64,000 bases of DNA, taken from Paenibacillus piri. Its GTDB lineage: Bacteria > Bacillota > Bacilli > Paenibacillales > NBRC-103111. How positions within the stretch are numbered: the stretch's first letter is position 1; each line of letters opens with the position of its first letter. Position numbers and translations under genes: made by a program. Positions 17,681 to 26,714 of this stretch are shown here, in pieces. The stretch covers positions 806,001 to 870,000 of the forward strand of contig NZ_SMRT01000001.1 of assembly GCF_004354045.1 (NCBI RefSeq), read 5' to 3'. The notes under the pieces are model-generated. The model was not told the DNA's origin. It made no database searches and worked only from the letters and a program-made list of their open reading frames with translations.

Positions 17681-19474
17681 ATGAAGCGGTTTATCCAGAA
17701 CGGAAAAGGGTCGCTGTTTCCCAAGCTGGCTCTTCGCTTTCTGATTGTCATTTTACCTTTCTATATTTTAAGCTTGCTGATGAATGATTTCAGCCAATCG
17801 ACTACCAGGGAGCAGTTGCTGCAGCTGATGGCTTCCCGTACCGAGTTTTATTTGGATTCCATCGAAACGGATATCGGCCAACTGATGCATTTGCAAAAGG
17901 AATATTTCAGCGATACGGATCTGCATAACTTAAGCGAGCTTTCGGCCACGATGAGCGACTATGAAAAGTCGAGCGCGATATTGAGGCTTCAAGAGAAATT
18001 GAGAATGATTAAAAACACGAGTAAATATACGAAAAAAGTAGAGGTGTACATCCCTTCGTTAGGAAGATTGATCGAAGCCAACGATTTCAGCAACGAGCCG
18101 GCGAAGGAAGAGATGGACTTTCTCCGGAAAACGTCCTCGACCTATACAAGCCATTTGCTGAATTGGAACGGTAAGCTGCTGATGGGCGTGCCCTATCAAA
18201 TTCGGACGGATGCCCGGTCGGAGCCGATTTTTTATTGGGGAATCGAATTGTCGCATGAAAAAATGTCCAACGCGCTTCTGTCCTTTGCGGACTATAGCCA
18301 GGGCGGCGCGATCCTGATCAATCCGCAGGAAAGTTGGGATATTTCGAATTATCGGGACGACCCGATAACAGGCAGCCTGGCAGGCTACTTTCAGAATATG
18401 AAGCTGACGGACGAAAAGTCCGGTCAAGGCGTACTGAACATGAATCGGCAATCGTTTTTCGTCACCTATAAAAAATCGGAGCTGCTCGGCATGCTGCTTG
18501 CCGTATACGTACCTGAAAAAGAAGTGATAGGCCCGCTTCAAAAATTCCGTATCTGGTTTTGGCTGCTTTCGCTTCTTGCCGTTATTACGATTGTTATTTA
18601 TTCGTATTGGCTCTTCCGGTTCATTCATCAGCCTATGCGGATATTGACGCGCGCCTTCCGGAAAGTCGAATCGGGCAATCTGAACGCCGCTGTCCAGCCG
18701 GGCGATAACGGCGAGTTCAACTATTTGTTCGATCAGTTCAACGTGATGGTCAGCAAGCTGAAAATATTGATCCATGAAGTGTATGAGCATAAAACCCGGC
18801 TGCAGCGCTCGGAGCTGAAGCAGCTTCAATCGCAAATCAATCCGCATTTTTTGTACAACAGCTTTTTTATTTTGTACAGGATGGCCAAGAAGCAGGATAT
18901 CGACAAGCTGCTGCTGTTCACGAAGCATCTTGGCGATTACTTTCAATTTATTACCCGGAATCATTCCGACGAGGTGACACTGAAATCGGAAATTCATCAC
19001 GCCCGGGTATACGGGGAAATCCAGTCCGTCCGTTTTTCCAACCGGATTACGGTTAATTTTGAGGAACTGCCCGCATGCTACAACGAGCTGCAGGTTCCGC
19101 GCCTCGTTCTTCAGCCGCTAATTGAAAATGCATTTTTGCACGGACTTGAGCACAAGCTCGAGGAAGGGCGGATCAACGTTGCTTTCGTGCGGATGGACGA
19201 CTTTTTGTCGATTATGGTAGAGGATAACGGGGACGATCTGGACGCGGCGGAACTGAAGCGTCTGCAGCTGCTGCTGACAAGCCAGGATGCCGAGCTGGAA
19301 ACGACGGGCATGTTAAACGTGCACCGGCGGCTGCAAATCCGATACGGGAAAGAAGGCGGACTCCGCTTTTCGATCGGCGAGCTGGGAGGATTGCGCATCG
19401 AAATGAAGCTGCCGGTTGCCGGAGCGATTGAGCCGCCGGCACTGGCTTCCAGGCAGGTACAGCTTCGCCAATAA
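17681..19474 (+). CDS. YesM-type sensor histidine kinase
   Basis: 597 residues. A first membrane helix (about residues 15-35), a large extracellular sensing domain and a second helix (about 290-315) are followed by a HAMP domain. The His_kinase region holds H389 in QSQINPHFLYN. The ATP-binding domain has an N box (LIENAFLHGLEHKL) and VEDNG. It phosphorylates the response regulator encoded 13 nt downstream. Such LytS/YesM-class kinases in Paenibacillus usually sense extracellular saccharides and sit next to sugar ABC importers, as here. Confidence 0.92.
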   Translation: MKRFIQNGKGSLFPKLALRFLIVILPFYILSLLMNDFSQSTTREQLLQLMASRTEFYLDSIETDIGQLMHLQKEYFSDTDLHNLSELSATMSDYEKSSAILRLQEKLRMIKNTSKYTKKVEVYIPSLGRLIEANDFSNEPAKEEMDFLRKTSSTYTSHLLNWNGKLLMGVPYQIRTDARSEPIFYWGIELSHEKMSNALLSFADYSQGGAILINPQESWDISNYRDDPITGSLAGYFQNMKLTDEKSGQGVLNMNRQSFFVTYKKSELLGMLLAVYVPEKEVIGPLQKFRIWFWLLSLLAVITIVIYSYWLFRFIHQPMRILTRAFRKVESGNLNAAVQPGDNGEFNYLFDQFNVMVSKLKILIHEVYEHKTRLQRSELKQLQSQINPHFLYNSFFILYRMAKKQDIDKLLLFTKHLGDYFQFITRNHSDEVTLKSEIHHARVYGEIQSVRFSNRITVNFEELPACYNELQVPRLVLQPLIENAFLHGLEHKLEEGRINVAFVRMDDFLSIMVEDNGDDLDAAELKRLQLLLTSQDAELETTGMLNVHRRLQIRYGKEGGLRFSIGELGGLRIEMKLPVAGAIEPPALASRQVQLRQ

Positions 19475-19493
19475 ACGGTAGGAGGTCATGATG

Positions 19494-21170
19494 ATGATGC
19501 ATCGACTGCTGATCGTCGACGATGAGCCGTATACGGTAGACGGCCTTTACGATCTGTTCAACGAATTGCCGGAGCTCGAATTGGAAATATACAAAGCGTA
19601 TTCGGCGGTGGAAGCTCTCCGGCATACGGAGCGGATTAAATTCGATATCGTGTTGACCGATATCCGCATGCCGACGATGTCCGGACTGGAGCTGCAGCAG
19701 GAAATCCGCAGGCAGTGGCCGCGCTGCAAAGTTATTTTTTTGACCGGCTACAGCGATTTCCATTATGCGCAAGCGGCGCTGCAGAACGGCGGCTACAATT
19801 ATTTGCTGAAAACGGACGGCGACGAGCAAATTATTTCAACAGTTGTCAGGGCCATCGAGGAATTGTCCAGCGAGCTGGAGAATGAACAGGTGACGCTGGC
19901 GGCGAAGCATAAAATGCAGTTGGCGCTTCCTTCCTTGCAGCGGGACTATGTGTGGAGCCTGCTGCACGGCGGAGCGGGCAGCTTCGATACGATGGGCAGG
20001 CAGTTCGACGAGCTGGGCATGCCGCTTGACGCCGATTGTCCGGTGTACCCCGTATACGGGCGGGTTGATGCCTGGTGGGACAATATTAATTATTCCGATC
20101 AAAGCTTACTGCTTTATGCGATCCAAAATATTATCGAGGAATATTTATGCCCTTCCTCCCGGATGCTGACGCTTGTTTTCGATAGGTGCAAGCTGCTGCT
20201 GCTTATTCAGCCAGGGAATGTCGGCGCGGAAATGGAGGGCGAGGCCGTCGAGAAAGCATGGATGCGGCTTATGGTGTTCGTTCAAAAGACGCTGGAATCG
20301 ATTCAGACAAGCTGCAATCAGCTGCTCCACCTAACGCTCTCCTTCTCTGCCGGCGGCTGCCCCGTTCCGTGGGAAAGGCTTGGTAAAAAGATCGACGATC
20401 TGAAGCTGCAATTGATGTGCGGGCCGGGTAACGAGCGGGAAATGATTTTATACGAAACCACGCCTGATGCGTCGGCCGCCGATCGTCATGGCGACAACGA
20501 ATCCGGTCTGGAGAGCCGGCGGTCTTCCATCGATCTGCTGGAGATGTATTTGCTGAACGGGCAGGAGGAATCGTTTTTGACTGCTTACCGAAGGCTGACG
20601 GCTGCAGTCGGAAGTCTCCCCAAAACGGCGAACAGTCAGCGCTTGGAGCTGTACTGCAAGCTTGCCACCATGTTTCTTGGTTATATAAACCGTTACGGCT
20701 TGTCGGATTTGCCGGAAATCGACTGGGTCAAGCTGACCAATATCGAGGAGCATGCTTCGTGGGAGCATGCAGTCGAATACTTTGAAGCGCTGGGCAAAGC
20801 GCTGCTTAGCCGCAAGCGGACCGATTCGTATAACCGGGGAAATGAAATTATCTGCAAGGTCAACCAATATGTTGAAAAAAACTTGGCCAAAGATTTATCG
20901 CTGACGCAAATCGCCGAGCACGTTTTTTTGAATCCCGCCTATTTATCGCGCTTGTACAAGCAATTCAGCGGCGTCGGCCTGTCGGAATTTATCGTGAACC
21001 TGCGTATGGCCAAGTCCAAGGAAATGCTGAAGCAGCCGAAATACAAAATCCACGAAATCGCAAGCGACGTCGGTTTCGATTCGGCTTATTTTACCCGTTT
21101 TTTCAAGAAGCAGACCAATATGACGCCCCAAGAGTACAGAAACCAGTTTTTGCTCAGCCATAGAACTTAA
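19494..21170 (+). CDS. YesN-type response regulator with AraC DNA-binding domain
   Basis: About 558 residues. A receiver domain has the acidic pair DDE at residues 9-11, phosphoacceptor D56 (LTDIRMP) and the conserved Lys in YLLKTDGD. A long middle region follows, then a C-terminal AraC helix-turn-helix pair (LSLTQIAEHVFLNPAYLSRLYK and IHEIASDVGFDSAYFTRFFKK). Four tandem ATG codons (19488-19499) follow GGAGG at 19481-19485; the third gives the best spacing (8 nt). It likely activates the transport and glycosidase genes downstream. Confidence 0.9.
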   Translation: MMHRLLIVDDEPYTVDGLYDLFNELPELELEIYKAYSAVEALRHTERIKFDIVLTDIRMPTMSGLELQQEIRRQWPRCKVIFLTGYSDFHYAQAALQNGGYNYLLKTDGDEQIISTVVRAIEELSSELENEQVTLAAKHKMQLALPSLQRDYVWSLLHGGAGSFDTMGRQFDELGMPLDADCPVYPVYGRVDAWWDNINYSDQSLLLYAIQNIIEEYLCPSSRMLTLVFDRCKLLLLIQPGNVGAEMEGEAVEKAWMRLMVFVQKTLESIQTSCNQLLHLTLSFSAGGCPVPWERLGKKIDDLKLQLMCGPGNEREMILYETTPDASAADRHGDNESGLESRRSSIDLLEMYLLNGQEESFLTAYRRLTAAVGSLPKTANSQRLELYCKLATMFLGYINRYGLSDLPEIDWVKLTNIEEHASWEHAVEYFEALGKALLSRKRTDSYNRGNEIICKVNQYVEKNLAKDLSLTQIAEHVFLNPAYLSRLYKQFSGVGLSEFIVNLRMAKSKEMLKQPKYKIHEIASDVGFDSAYFTRFFKKQTNMTPQEYRNQFLLSHRT

Positions 21171-21187
21171 GACGCCGCATGAGCATG

Positions 21188-21210
21188 AAAACCGCGACTG
21201 CGGTTTTTTT
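21188..21210 (+). terminator. terminator between the two-component pair and the transport operon
   Basis: AAAACCGC (21188-21195) and GCGGTTTT (21200-21207) form a tight stem with a GACT loop and a run of T. The 253-nt gap to the next gene shows a TATACT at 21355-21360 with no good -35, compatible with an activator-dependent promoter. Confidence 0.8.
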
Positions 21211-21423
21211 GCAGTCCGGGAAACGATGTGCGGAAGGTTTTGGACGACCGGGGGATCTATTTGTGTTGGACCGGCAATGACGTTCGGGAAAACATGTCAT
21301 CAGAAGTCAACAAAGGTAAATACATTCACGTAGCTGTGGGACGATGCCGGGAATTATACTGGAGTCAACAAGGCGAAGCGCCTGGGACAGATCACCGAAA
21401 AACTGCAGAAGGAGAGAATGAAG

Positions 21424-22326
21424 ATGGTGAAAGCCGGCCGCTGGAAAAAAGAATGGGCCTATCATGCGATGTTAGTTCCCGGCGTTATATTAATCTTTAT
21501 TTTTCATTACATCCCGTTTACCGGATTGGTCATGGCGTTTCAAGATTTTATACCGACCAAAGGGATTTTACGCTCCGATTTTGTCGGTTCCGCCAATTTC
21601 GAATACGTCTGGCATTTGCCCGATTCCTTAAAAGTGCTGCGCAATACGATCTGGATCGCCTGTATGAAAATTATTGCAGGTATCGTCGTGCCGGTGCTGG
21701 TTTCGCTGCTGTTGAACGAGGTGCGGAGCCAGTTCGTCAAGCGGGGCATACAGACGCTGATCTATTTGCCACACTTTTTATCGTGGATTATTCTCGGCGG
21801 CATCTTAATCGAGATTTTATCTCCCTCGCACGGGCTCGTCAACAGCTTCCTGGAATGGATCGGGCTTGCGCCGATTTTTTTCCTCGGAGATATCCATTGG
21901 TTTCCGGCGACGCTGATCTTGTCGGATCAATGGAAAGAATTCGGGTTTAACACGATCGTGTATTTGGCGGCGCTTGCGGGAATCAGCCCTTCCTTGTATG
22001 AGGCGGCGGAGATCGACGGCGCAAGCCGGTGGAAGCAGACGATATACGTCACAATCCCGGGCATCCTGCCGATCGTAATTTTGCTGAGCACGCTGGCGCT
22101 GGGCAACGTACTGAATGCCGGGTTCGACCAGGTGTTTAATCTGTACAGCCCGCAGGTGTATGAAACCGGCGACATTCTGGATACGCTCGTATACCGGGTC
22201 GGCTTACTGGACGCGCAGTACGGAGTGGCGACGGCGATCGGCCTGTTCAAATCGCTGGTTTCCCTGCTTCTGATTTCCGCCTCTTATTGGCTGGCCTACC
22301 GTTTTGCGGGATATCGCATATTTTAG
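21424..22326 (+). CDS. sugar ABC transporter permease, LplB/YteP type
   Basis: About 300 residues with six membrane segments. The ATPase-contact loop EAAEIDGASRWKQTIYVTIPG is the EAA motif. It belongs to the family that imports di- and oligosaccharides (polygalacturonan/rhamnogalacturonan-type permeases) in Bacillales. GGAG at 21411-21414 favours ATG 21424 (9 nt) over ATG 21418 (3 nt). It partners the second permease and the lipoprotein at 26715-28382. No ATPase gene lies in the locus; a shared MsmX-like ATPase is probable. Confidence 0.9.
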   Translation: MVKAGRWKKEWAYHAMLVPGVILIFIFHYIPFTGLVMAFQDFIPTKGILRSDFVGSANFEYVWHLPDSLKVLRNTIWIACMKIIAGIVVPVLVSLLLNEVRSQFVKRGIQTLIYLPHFLSWIILGGILIEILSPSHGLVNSFLEWIGLAPIFFLGDIHWFPATLILSDQWKEFGFNTIVYLAALAGISPSLYEAAEIDGASRWKQTIYVTIPGILPIVILLSTLALGNVLNAGFDQVFNLYSPQVYETGDILDTLVYRVGLLDAQYGVATAIGLFKSLVSLLLISASYWLAYRFAGYRIF

Positions 22327-22350
22327 CATTGCTCGGGAGGAGGGTTCGCA

Positions 22351-23232
22351 GTGAACCGTAGAACGAAGGGACAAAAAGCGTTCGATATCGTCAATCATGT
22401 TTTATTAATCGGCCTGGCGCTGCTGTGCATACTGCCGCTGATTCACGTGATTGCGCAGTCGTTCAGCGCCAGCTCGGCGGTTACGGCAGGCTTCGTAAAA
22501 TTTTGGCCGGTCCGCTTTACGTTGAAATCGTACGAATACGTGCTGAGCAAGCCGGAGTTTCTCATGTCCGTCGGCGTTACTTTGAAGCGGGTCGTTTTGG
22601 GCGTATGCATTAATTTGCTGCTGACCATTATGACCGCGTATCCGTTATCCAAGGAAGCGTCGCAATTCAAGTACAGAACGATATACGTATGGTTTTTTGT
22701 CATCACGATGCTGTTTCACGGAGGATTGGTTCCGACCTATATGCTCATTAAACAGGCGGGCATCATCAATACGATCTGGGCGTTAATTTTACCTGGTGCG
22801 GTTCCCGTATTTAGCGTTGTGCTGATGCTTAATTTTATGCGCGGGCTGCCGAAAGAAATCGAGGAATCCGCTTTTATCGACGGCGCCGGCATCTGGACGA
22901 CGCTATGGAAAATTATCGTGCCGATTTCGATGCCGTCGATAGCGACGATCACCCTGTTCTCGATAGTCGGACATTGGAATTCCTGGTTTGACGGGCTGAT
23001 TTATATGAATCGGACGGAAAATTATCCGCTGCAAACGTATTTGCGATCCGTCGTGATCAATCTCGATCTCAGCTTAAGCACCACCGTAGATTACACAATG
23101 CTGAAGGACATTTCCGACCAGACGCAAAAAGCGGCGCAAATCGTGCTCGGTTCTCTGCCCATCCTATGCGTTTACCCGTTTTTGCAGCGTTTTTTCATGA
23201 AGGGCATCATTATGGGCAGCGTTAAGGAGTAA
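22351..23232 (+). CDS. sugar ABC transporter permease, YtcP type
   Basis: 293 residues with six membrane segments and the EAA loop EIEESAFIDGAGIWTTLWKIIVP. The C-terminus FMKGIIMGSVKE is highly typical of this family. GTG 22351 has a GGGAGGAGGG site 7-8 nt upstream. It starts 24 nt after the first permease, with which it forms the membrane channel. Confidence 0.92.
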   Translation: MNRRTKGQKAFDIVNHVLLIGLALLCILPLIHVIAQSFSASSAVTAGFVKFWPVRFTLKSYEYVLSKPEFLMSVGVTLKRVVLGVCINLLLTIMTAYPLSKEASQFKYRTIYVWFFVITMLFHGGLVPTYMLIKQAGIINTIWALILPGAVPVFSVVLMLNFMRGLPKEIEESAFIDGAGIWTTLWKIIVPISMPSIATITLFSIVGHWNSWFDGLIYMNRTENYPLQTYLRSVVINLDLSLSTTVDYTMLKDISDQTQKAAQIVLGSLPILCVYPFLQRFFMKGIIMGSVKE

Positions 23233-23277
23233 ATCCGGGCAAAATTCAAAAAATTATGGCAATGGAGTGATTTGGCA

Positions 23278-25839
23278 ATGGCTTCACAGCAGCAGAACGT
23301 ATACGTGGCTCATTCCTCGCATCTTGACCTTTATTGGATCGGCACCCAAAACGAATGCCTGGACATCGGGGCGGATATTATTGACGACGCTGTCAACCTG
23401 TCGCGCGACAACCGGGAGTTTACTTTTCTGATCGATACCGTCCGTTTTCTGGAATATTACTTGGCGAAATACCCGGGCAAAAAGCAGCAGGTGCGGCAGC
23501 TGTTCGAGTCGGGGCAGTTTGAAGTCGCCGCTTGCTATACGGACCGACTGGAAAACCACCATGACGGGGAATCGCTGATCCGCAACGTCACTTACGGCAA
23601 AAGAACGCTGAAGCGGCTGCTCGGGCTCGACACGGATATTGCCTATCATCCCGATCTGCCGGGGTTGGCCGAGCAGTCGCCGCAAATTTACAAAAAAACG
23701 GGGGTTCGCTACTACTTGTTTGCCCGCGGATTTCTCCACGGCGGCCGGTTTTGGTGGAAGGGGCTGGATGACAGCCGGATTATCGCGTATAACTTTCCGG
23801 TGCATTACTCCTACTACAACATCGACAAGGAAATCGTTCCGAAGCTGCGGGACATCAGGCAGTCGATTCAATCGTCGGATGTTTTATTATCGTGCTCCGC
23901 AGGTGATCTTGGGCCGGCCAACACCTTTTTTTCGCGGGACGAGTACGGCAAGTGGCAGAGAGTGACGCTTACCGATACGATTCGTGAGCTGAATCTGCGT
24001 TATCCGGAGCTGCATTTTGAGCTGTCCGGCACGAAGCGCATTTTGGATCGCATGGATACAGCAGGGCTGGAGGAACGGTCCGGCGAGTACCCATCCAAAT
24101 GGGGAGCGACCGGCTCGACAACGAATGTGCAGCTGTTCCATCTGGACAAGCGGATCAGTGCCGTCCTGCTCGAGGCGGAAAAGCTCAGCTCCATCTGCGG
24201 GCTGCTTGGCATTGCGGTCGAATACGGGCCGAGGGAAACGCATCCGTTGAAGCACCGGGGAGGCTCGGGCGGATCGCGGAAATATTTCGAACTGCAGCAG
24301 CATCCGCAAAACATGGCGGAATGGTTCGATTTTGCATGGAGACTACAATTGATCACACAGGATCATAACTATGCCGGGGTCAACGGTATCCAGTCCAATT
24401 TCGACCGTTTCCGGTATAAGGAATGCGCGCTGCAAATTGCCGAAAATATACGCGAGCTCAGCATACAGGCGATTGCGGCCCATATCGGGACGCCGGCGGA
24501 TGCCGGAACCGTTATCGTGTTTAATTCGCTTAACTGGAGCCGTTCGGAGCCGGTTACGATACTACCGCTTGGACTCGATGAAGCGAAAACGTATATCGTG
24601 GAAGATGCGGAAGGCGGTGCCTACCCTCTTATCCCGACGAAAGAGGGGTACAGCTTTTATGCCGCTAACATGCCGTCGGTCGGCTACAAGGCGTTTACCG
24701 TCAAGGAAGGGAGCCAGCCGGTTCCATCCGCAAAGCGGCTCGAAACGACCGCGGAGCGCATTACCGTGCGCAATTCGTACTATGAGCTTATCGTCGACCG
24801 CCGCAGCGGAACGCTCGTCTATGTCAAGGATCTCGAGACGGACACCGTCGTTATCGACGATCCGGCATTTTTATCGCTCGATATTTATCAGGATTTATCG
24901 GACTGCGTGAGCGAAAAGATCAGCAATAAGGTGAAGCGGGAAAGCTCGATGGATCATGTCAGAAGCGTTACCGTCGCCGAAGACCATTGCTTATGGACGC
25001 AAATCGAAATCGTCACGGAAATTGCCAATTCCAAGGCGAGGATCGACATCGTTGTCAACCATCAGTCCAAAGAAATCCGCTTGAATCCGACCGTTTATTG
25101 GATTGGCGAAACCCATCTGCAGCTTAATCTGAATATGAGCTTTCCGGCCCGGTTTGCGGACATCGTCTACGGTGTGCCGTACGGCGTTCAGAAGAAAGGC
25201 TGCTATTTATACGACGAAAGCCCGTGGGCTCCCGACGAAATCAGCCCCGAGCTGTACGACAGGTACAGGGAGGCGATGGGCTGGTTCGCCGTCGAAAGCG
25301 GGGATGGGGGAATCTGCGTATGCGGCAATCATTCCGCTTACGACTTTACGCCCGACGTCAAGCAGGCAATCCTGATCCGCAATGTGCCGAGCTGCGGCGA
25401 CAAGGACGTGCTGATGCCAAATAACGGCAAGCTGGAATGGGAGTTCCGGCTCTCATCCTACAGCGGCGGCTGGGAAGCGAACCAGGCGCATCTGGCAAGC
25501 TGGGAGCAGCAATATCCATTGCAGCCGCGGAAAAAGAACGCTCATGAACATTCGGCTCCACAGCTGCCGCCAACCGGTTCCTTCATCTCGACGAAGGGCT
25601 GCGGCATATTGAGCGTGCTGAAGAAGTCCGACACCGATCCGCAAGCTTATGTGCTGAGAATGTTTAACAGCACATCGCGGGAAAGCGTATGCGGCATCGA
25701 AACGACGCTGCCGGTGCGCAGCCTGGAGGCCTGCGATATGAACGAGCTGCCGGTCGACGAGGATCAGGAGCGGTTAGCCGCGTTTGAAATTAAAACGTTA
25801 ATCGGACGGATAGAGAGGGATGTTCCCGATGAGCCTTGA
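23278..25839 (+). CDS. GH38-like glycosidase (alpha-mannosidase family), paralogue 1
   Basis: 853 residues, cytoplasmic. The N-terminal domain has SSHLDLYW with putative zinc ligands H15 and D17, and AYHPDLPGLAEQSPQI with D126 at the position of the GH38 nucleophile/zinc ligand. ARGF and GRFWWKGLDDSR follow. A helical middle domain holds QDHNYAG (H363, candidate fourth zinc ligand), and a large beta-sandwich C-terminal region follows. GH38 enzymes remove alpha-mannose from glycans; the unusual sequence around each site makes the exact specificity uncertain. GGAG lies 10 nt before ATG 23278; TTG 23272 is too close. The 3' end overlaps the SDR gene by 11 nt. Confidence 0.75.
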   Translation: MASQQQNVYVAHSSHLDLYWIGTQNECLDIGADIIDDAVNLSRDNREFTFLIDTVRFLEYYLAKYPGKKQQVRQLFESGQFEVAACYTDRLENHHDGESLIRNVTYGKRTLKRLLGLDTDIAYHPDLPGLAEQSPQIYKKTGVRYYLFARGFLHGGRFWWKGLDDSRIIAYNFPVHYSYYNIDKEIVPKLRDIRQSIQSSDVLLSCSAGDLGPANTFFSRDEYGKWQRVTLTDTIRELNLRYPELHFELSGTKRILDRMDTAGLEERSGEYPSKWGATGSTTNVQLFHLDKRISAVLLEAEKLSSICGLLGIAVEYGPRETHPLKHRGGSGGSRKYFELQQHPQNMAEWFDFAWRLQLITQDHNYAGVNGIQSNFDRFRYKECALQIAENIRELSIQAIAAHIGTPADAGTVIVFNSLNWSRSEPVTILPLGLDEAKTYIVEDAEGGAYPLIPTKEGYSFYAANMPSVGYKAFTVKEGSQPVPSAKRLETTAERITVRNSYYELIVDRRSGTLVYVKDLETDTVVIDDPAFLSLDIYQDLSDCVSEKISNKVKRESSMDHVRSVTVAEDHCLWTQIEIVTEIANSKARIDIVVNHQSKEIRLNPTVYWIGETHLQLNLNMSFPARFADIVYGVPYGVQKKGCYLYDESPWAPDEISPELYDRYREAMGWFAVESGDGGICVCGNHSAYDFTPDVKQAILIRNVPSCGDKDVLMPNNGKLEWEFRLSSYSGGWEANQAHLASWEQQYPLQPRKKNAHEHSAPQLPPTGSFISTKGCGILSVLKKSDTDPQAYVLRMFNSTSRESVCGIETTLPVRSLEACDMNELPVDEDQERLAAFEIKTLIGRIERDVPDEP

Positions 25840-26581
25840 TTTTACACATCGAACAGTGCTGGTTACCGGCGCAGGCAGCGGGATCGGCAGGGCGATCGCA
25901 GCGGGCTTTCTCGACGCAGGCGCGAATGTGATCGCTTCCGACATCAATATGGAGCAGCTGAACGAATTGAGATCACGGCACGGCTGCGCGTCCGGCAGGC
26001 CGCTTCATATTCTACGGACCGATGTCCGCGAACGGGAACAGGTGCTGGCGCTGTTCGAAAGCAATCCGTTCGGCCGACTGGACGCCGTCGTTCATGCGGC
26101 GGGGATTACCGCCTCGCTCCTGCTCACGGAAACCGACGACGAAACGTACCGCAAGCTGATCGAAACCAATGTAAACGGCACGTTCCATGTCCTGCAGGAA
26201 GCCGTTTCTGTAATGCGCGACAACGCCGAGGGGGGGACGATTGTCGTCATCGGCTCGATCAACGCGATGTGGCCGCTTGCCAATCAAGCGGTGTATACGG
26301 CCACGAAGGCTGCGATCGACTCGCTGGCCAAATCGTTGGCGGTCGAGGTCGCGCCTCTGCAAATCCGGGTCAACGTGGTAGCTCCCGGTGCAATCGATAC
26401 CCCAATGAACCATCGGTTAACCGGGGAGCGCAAGGCAGCCTTGGCGGCCCGGATTCCGCTCCGGCGAATCGGGATTCCCGAGGATCTTGTCGGAATAACC
26501 CAGTTCCTTTCTTCTCCGTTGTCAAGCTATATAACGGGCTCCACCTTTGTAGTGGATGGCGGTTTTATCGTAGGCCGATAG
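25829..26581 (+). CDS. SDR-family NAD(P)-dependent oxidoreductase
   Basis: 250 residues of the classical short-chain dehydrogenase type. TGAGSGIG (13-20) is the cofactor loop. D38 suggests NAD rather than NADP. N114, S143, Y156 and K160 form the catalytic set (YTATK), and the C-terminus is TGSTFVVDGGF. ATG 25829 has AGAGGG 9 nt upstream and overlaps the GH38 stop by 11 nt, so it is coupled. In this setting it could oxidise or reduce a released sugar, for example a fructuronate/mannonate step like SDR-type UxuB; this is inference. Confidence 0.88.
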   Translation: MSLDFTHRTVLVTGAGSGIGRAIAAGFLDAGANVIASDINMEQLNELRSRHGCASGRPLHILRTDVREREQVLALFESNPFGRLDAVVHAAGITASLLLTETDDETYRKLIETNVNGTFHVLQEAVSVMRDNAEGGTIVVIGSINAMWPLANQAVYTATKAAIDSLAKSLAVEVAPLQIRVNVVAPGAIDTPMNHRLTGERKAALAARIPLRRIGIPEDLVGITQFLSSPLSSYITGSTFVVDGGFIVGR

Positions 26582-26714
26582 CCTTGCCGCTATCCTGTGT
26601 CTCAAACAAATACAACCTGAATTCATGAAGGGGGGATGCGCAATCCGGGCGTAGATCAAGAAAGACGGACATTACAGTAAAGCGCAATGTATAACCACAA
26701 GGAGGGCGATCAAT

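Noticed and set aside
21228..21950. 240-codon frame overlapping the first sugar permease
   Set aside because: The permease frame has full family motifs and a ribosome site; this frame is its shadow.
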